9,491 nucleotides of DNA from Athalassotoga sp964433875 (GTDB lineage: Bacteria; Thermotogota; Thermotogae; Mesoaciditogales; Mesoaciditogaceae): positions 1 to 9,491 of the forward strand of contig CAYSSO010000045.1 in assembly GCA_964433875.1 (NCBI GenBank). The letters are read 5' to 3'. Made by a program: the position numbers and the translations under genes. The notes below the pieces were generated by a model. It worked only from the letters and a program-made list of their open reading frames with translations. It did no database searches and was not told the origin of the DNA. Below, one piece after another: positions 6,783-9,491 of this stretch (within the stretch, counting starts at the first letter, position 1; each line of letters starts with the position of its first letter).

Positions 6783-6791
6783 TGATATAAT
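6783..6791 (+). promoter_or_regulatory. Extended -10 promoter for the phosphoglycerate mutase gene
   Basis: TGATATAAT combines a consensus -10 (TATAAT, 6786-6791) with an upstream TG one base away. It lies 4 bp after the permease stop. No good -35 is visible 16-18 bp upstream, as is common for extended -10 promoters. The predicted start near 6798 would give a leader of about 27 nt containing GGAGG (6812-6816). It would allow phosphoglycerate mutase expression independent of the sugar operon. Confidence 0.5.
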
Positions 6792-6824
6792 TAACTGAAA
6801 ATTGAAATTACGGAGGCCCAGAGA

Positions 6825-8048
6825 ATGGATGTTCAAGAGTTTGTCGGAAAATTGGTTGTGAAGAATGACACAAAAATAATCCTTCTTGTCATGGATGGAC
6901 TTGGCGGTGCTCCAAATCTTGGAGGGATGACCGAGTTAGAAGGTGCAAATAAACCAAATTTAGATTTACTTGCAAAATCTTCTGACTTAGGCCTTAGTAT
7001 TCCCGTTTTGCCAGGGATAACTCCAGGAAGCGGCCCCGGTCATCTCGGACTATTCGGTTACGATCCCGTGAAATATCAAATAGGTAGAGGCATTCTTGAG
7101 GCACTTGGAATAGGCATTGATGTCTCCGAAAAGGATGTTGTGGCGAGAGGAAACTTTGCAACTTTCAAAGGCGATGTTGTCGTCGACAGAAGGGCCGGAA
7201 GGCCAGCAACGGAAGAAAATGTGAAGGCTTGTGAAAAGATAAATGCGCATATAAAGGAAATAAACGGTGTAAAGGTACATGTCTATCCGGGCGTTGAACA
7301 CAGATTTGTCTTGAAATTAACTGGTGAAGGGCTTTCGGATGAACTCACAGATGCCGATCCGCAAAAGGACGGGGAAAAGATGGTCTATACTATTGCCACA
7401 GATCCAAAGGCAGATAAAACGGCCAAAATCGTCAACGAGTTCATAAAACAAGTTGGAGAACTTCTGAAAGACAATGGAAAGATAACGGGATGCCTTGTAA
7501 GAGGCTTTTCAAAACATCCCGTGCTCCCGAAATTTCCGGAAGTTTACAGATTGAGAAGCGCTGCCATAGCGACGTATCCGATGTACAGAGGACTTGCAAA
7601 ATTAGTCGGAATGGATGTACTCGATGTGCCGCATGTAGATGATGAAGAGGGAAGTTTGGAGGCAGAGATAAAGGTACTTAAAGAAAATTACAGCAAATAC
7701 GATTTCTTCTATTTTCACGTAAAACACACGGATTCTTACGGAGAGGACGGAAATTTTCTTGCAAAGGTTGATGTTATAGAGATTGTTGATAGAGCCATAC
7801 CGCAGATTATGTCGCTTAAGCCCGATGTAATAGCGATAACGGGAGATCATTCGACGCCTTCGCTTGTTGGTGGTCACAGTTGGCATCCGGTACCATTGCT
7901 GATCCATTCAAAGTATTCAAGGTACGGCCTTGCCGATAGATTCGATGAAAAATCATGTACTCATGGTTCACTCGGCACGATAGAGGCAAAACATATTATG
8001 ACTTTGCTTATGGCCAATGCCATGAGACTTGAAAAATACGGGGCGTGA
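6825..8048 (+). CDS. apgM: 2,3-bisphosphoglycerate-independent phosphoglycerate mutase, archaeal type
   Basis: A 407-residue cytoplasmic metalloenzyme of the alkaline phosphatase superfamily that interconverts 3-phosphoglycerate and 2-phosphoglycerate in glycolysis and gluconeogenesis. Length matches the archaeal-type (COG3635) family, not the roughly 510-residue GpmI type. Visible motifs are ILLVMDGLGG with metal ligand D24, TPGSGPGHLGLFGYDP with the likely phospho-accepting S69, VKHTDSYGEDGNFLAKVD (D303), ITGDHSTPS (D341, H342) and HSWHPVPLLI (H351, H354). All expected metal and nucleophile positions appear intact. The ATG is preceded by GGAGG (6812-6816) at 8 nt. The gene starts 46 bp after the sugar permease and has its own likely -10. 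It serves general carbon flow and is not specific to the imported sugar. The PEGA protein begins 22 bp after its stop. Confidence 0.95.
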   Translation: MDVQEFVGKLVVKNDTKIILLVMDGLGGAPNLGGMTELEGANKPNLDLLAKSSDLGLSIPVLPGITPGSGPGHLGLFGYDPVKYQIGRGILEALGIGIDVSEKDVVARGNFATFKGDVVVDRRAGRPATEENVKACEKINAHIKEINGVKVHVYPGVEHRFVLKLTGEGLSDELTDADPQKDGEKMVYTIATDPKADKTAKIVNEFIKQVGELLKDNGKITGCLVRGFSKHPVLPKFPEVYRLRSAAIATYPMYRGLAKLVGMDVLDVPHVDDEEGSLEAEIKVLKENYSKYDFFYFHVKHTDSYGEDGNFLAKVDVIEIVDRAIPQIMSLKPDVIAITGDHSTPSLVGGHSWHPVPLLIHSKYSRYGLADRFDEKSCTHGSLGTIEAKHIMTLLMANAMRLEKYGA

Positions 8049-8055
8049 TATGTAA

Positions 8056-8065
8056 GGGGAGGGAG
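8056..8065 (+). promoter_or_regulatory. Shine-Dalgarno site of the PEGA-repeat protein
   Basis: A purine-rich GGGGAGGGAG ends 5 nt before the ATG at 8071. It supports that start, which is followed directly by a signal peptide. Confidence 0.75.
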
Positions 8066-8070
8066 TATCT

Positions 8071-9491
8071 ATGAAAAGAATACTTTTACTGTCTTTTTTG
8101 TTGTTGATCGGGGGAATAATGATAGCGGCAGAGGCGAAGATTCCATCTGAGGTGGAATCCCTTGCTTCGGCAAAATTGATAACTTTGGAGCCAAATGATG
8201 TTATAACCGTTTCAATGAATAAGCCGGCTGGAAGCGAGTACAGATCTGGTGAGAAGATATATTTTACAGTGCAATTAAAGAAAGCAGGATACCTTTACAT
8301 ATTCGATATGCCACAATACGGTAATGTAGTCCAGATCTTCCCAAATTACTATCAAAGGGAAAATTTTTTCAAGTCGGGAACGTATAAGATACCATCCGTC
8401 TCTTCTTACACATTGACGGTCTCGGGTACCCGATCTGGCATAGAACTTGTTGAATTTGTCCTTTCATCAAAGCCTTTAGAACTCGGAGGAACTTTGTCGG
8501 AGAAAAATCCTTTTTTGAAATTCGAAACCATTCAAAAGGAGGATTTTGTTAAGTTCAAGGAAGCATTTGTCAAATCGATAATCGTATCGCCAGAAAAATG
8601 GACTGCATGGACCTATTTTTATCTTAACGCCGGCGTGAAAACAGTTCTAAATGTTCAAACGATCCCGGCAGGGGCTCGGGTAACTCTGGACGGAAAGTAC
8701 TCGGGAAATAGCCCTGTTTCCTTTAGTGTGGCGCCGGGATATCACAACCTTTCGATCTCGATGAATGGTTACCAATCATGGAATGGCGAAGTCTATGTGG
8801 GCATCGGCGAAGAAAAGAACATCAACGTTCCGCTTATTCCAATCCAGCAGCAAATAAAAGGCACTCTTTCGATAAATGTCAATCCTTCATCTGCCAGTGT
8901 ATACGTTGATGGCCAATTTGTCGGGACGGGAAATCAAAGCCTTACCTTAAGTAGTGGATATCATAGCGTTTCTGTGACTTTAAATGGTTACGAGAGTTAT
9001 TACAATTCGATGGTCCTTGTCAATCCAAATCAAACGACGTACCTTAACGTTAACCTTGTACCGCTTGTCGGAAACCTTTACGTCTATTCTCAGCCTTACG
9101 TTCAGATATACATAGATGGTGTCTATGCCGGAGGGACGGGATACCTTGGTTATGCTTACATAACTGGAATTCCGGTTGGGTATCACGAGTTGAGATTCTC
9201 AAAGGAATGGTACATAAGCCAGACGATGAATTACAATCTCATCACGGGAGACAATTTTCTTTCTGTTAACCTTTCTCAGGCAGGGATGCTGATGGTCAAT
9301 TCGAATGTTTATCCTGTGGATATAAGAATAGACGGTAAATCTTACGGAAGGATAGAAAATCCGAATAAGGGAATCTTTGTTCCTGTCGGATCTCATGAGG
9401 TGGAAATATCCAATCCACAGTATTTACCTTACAAATCGACGATGTCATTTAATTTTCAGAAAAGTACGACTTTAAACGCAAGTTTAACGTT
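8071..9491 (+). CDS. Secreted DUF4384 and PEGA-repeat protein, C-terminus beyond window
   Basis: An open frame of 473 codons runs off the right edge with no stop. It begins with a signal peptide (MKR, hydrophobic 4-18, likely cleavage after AAEA at 22). Residues about 45-135 resemble DUF4384: RSGEKIYFTVQLKKAGYLYIF, then VVQIFPN. After a linker come four PEGA-type repeats of about 65-70 residues, starting near 193, 266, 335 and 405. Each has a beta-strand, a V-DG-x-x-G turn (LDGKYSG, VDGQFVG, IDGVYAG, IDGKSYG) and a GYH or GSH motif with a following strand (GYHNLSI, GYHSVSV, GYHELRF, GSHEVEI). PEGA domains are small beta-sandwich units of surface or envelope proteins. Function is unknown; an envelope or cell-surface role is likely. 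It probably shares a transcript with apgM (22-bp gap). Confidence 0.88.
   Translation, partial: MKRILLLSFLLLIGGIMIAAEAKIPSEVESLASAKLITLEPNDVITVSMNKPAGSEYRSGEKIYFTVQLKKAGYLYIFDMPQYGNVVQIFPNYYQRENFFKSGTYKIPSVSSYTLTVSGTRSGIELVEFVLSSKPLELGGTLSEKNPFLKFETIQKEDFVKFKEAFVKSIIVSPEKWTAWTYFYLNAGVKTVLNVQTIPAGARVTLDGKYSGNSPVSFSVAPGYHNLSISMNGYQSWNGEVYVGIGEEKNINVPLIPIQQQIKGTLSINVNPSSASVYVDGQFVGTGNQSLTLSSGYHSVSVTLNGYESYYNSMVLVNPNQTTYLNVNLVPLVGNLYVYSQPYVQIYIDGVYAGGTGYLGYAYITGIPVGYHELRFSKEWYISQTMNYNLITGDNFLSVNLSQAGMLMVNSNVYPVDIRIDGKSYGRIENPNKGIFVPVGSHEVEISNPQYLPYKSTMSFNFQKSTTLNASLT

Noticed and set aside
8640..9491. Possible DNA-level tandem repeat in the PEGA gene.
   Set aside because: The repeats are visible only at protein level; the nucleotide sequences of the units are too diverged to be a recent DNA repeat.

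Overview
The window is a moderately AT-rich bacterial segment with short intergenic gaps, strong Shine-Dalgarno sites and mixed ATG/GTG/TTG starts. The gene set points to a thermophilic or fermentative bacterium, most plausibly of the Thermotogota: an intracellular debranching-enzyme-like glycosidase, a carbohydrate ABC importer whose binding protein has a plain signal peptide and no lipobox cysteine, an archaeal-type phosphoglycerate mutase, and a DUF4384/PEGA-repeat envelope protein. This placement is inferred from gene content and style; no marker gene such as rRNA is present.

Layout. Positions 1-408 (minus strand) hold the N-terminal part of a class V aminotransferase that continues beyond the left edge. 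A 275-bp divergent intergenic region follows. It carries a consensus-like promoter (TTGAAA, 17 bp, TATAAT) for the rightward genes, with a perfect 16-bp palindromic LacI-type operator over the -10 and start site. Rightward from 684 there are a LacI/GalR regulator, an amylo-alpha-1,6-glucosidase-like enzyme, a sugar-binding protein, and two MalF/MalG-type permeases. An archaeal-type 2,3-bisphosphoglycerate-independent phosphoglycerate mutase follows, and then a secreted protein with DUF4384 and at least four PEGA repeats, cut by the right edge.

How the genes work together. The regulator, glycosidase, binding protein and permeases look like one transcription unit: gaps are 4 bp, -1 bp, 42 bp and 8 bp. 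They form a self-contained import-and-cleave module for an oligosaccharide, probably an alpha-glucan fragment, under LacI control. The ATPase subunit is not in the window and is presumably encoded elsewhere. A perfect-palindrome terminator between the binding protein and the first permease probably lowers permease expression relative to the binding protein. The phosphoglycerate mutase has its own extended -10 promoter and serves lower glycolysis; the PEGA protein follows it 22 bp later.

The most notable signal is a second copy of the operator (the same 14-bp palindrome TGTAATCGATTACA) inside the glycosidase coding sequence, about 1.36 kb downstream of the first. It suggests an auxiliary operator for looping or roadblock. 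No mobile element, CRISPR array, RNA gene or clearly new multi-gene system was seen.
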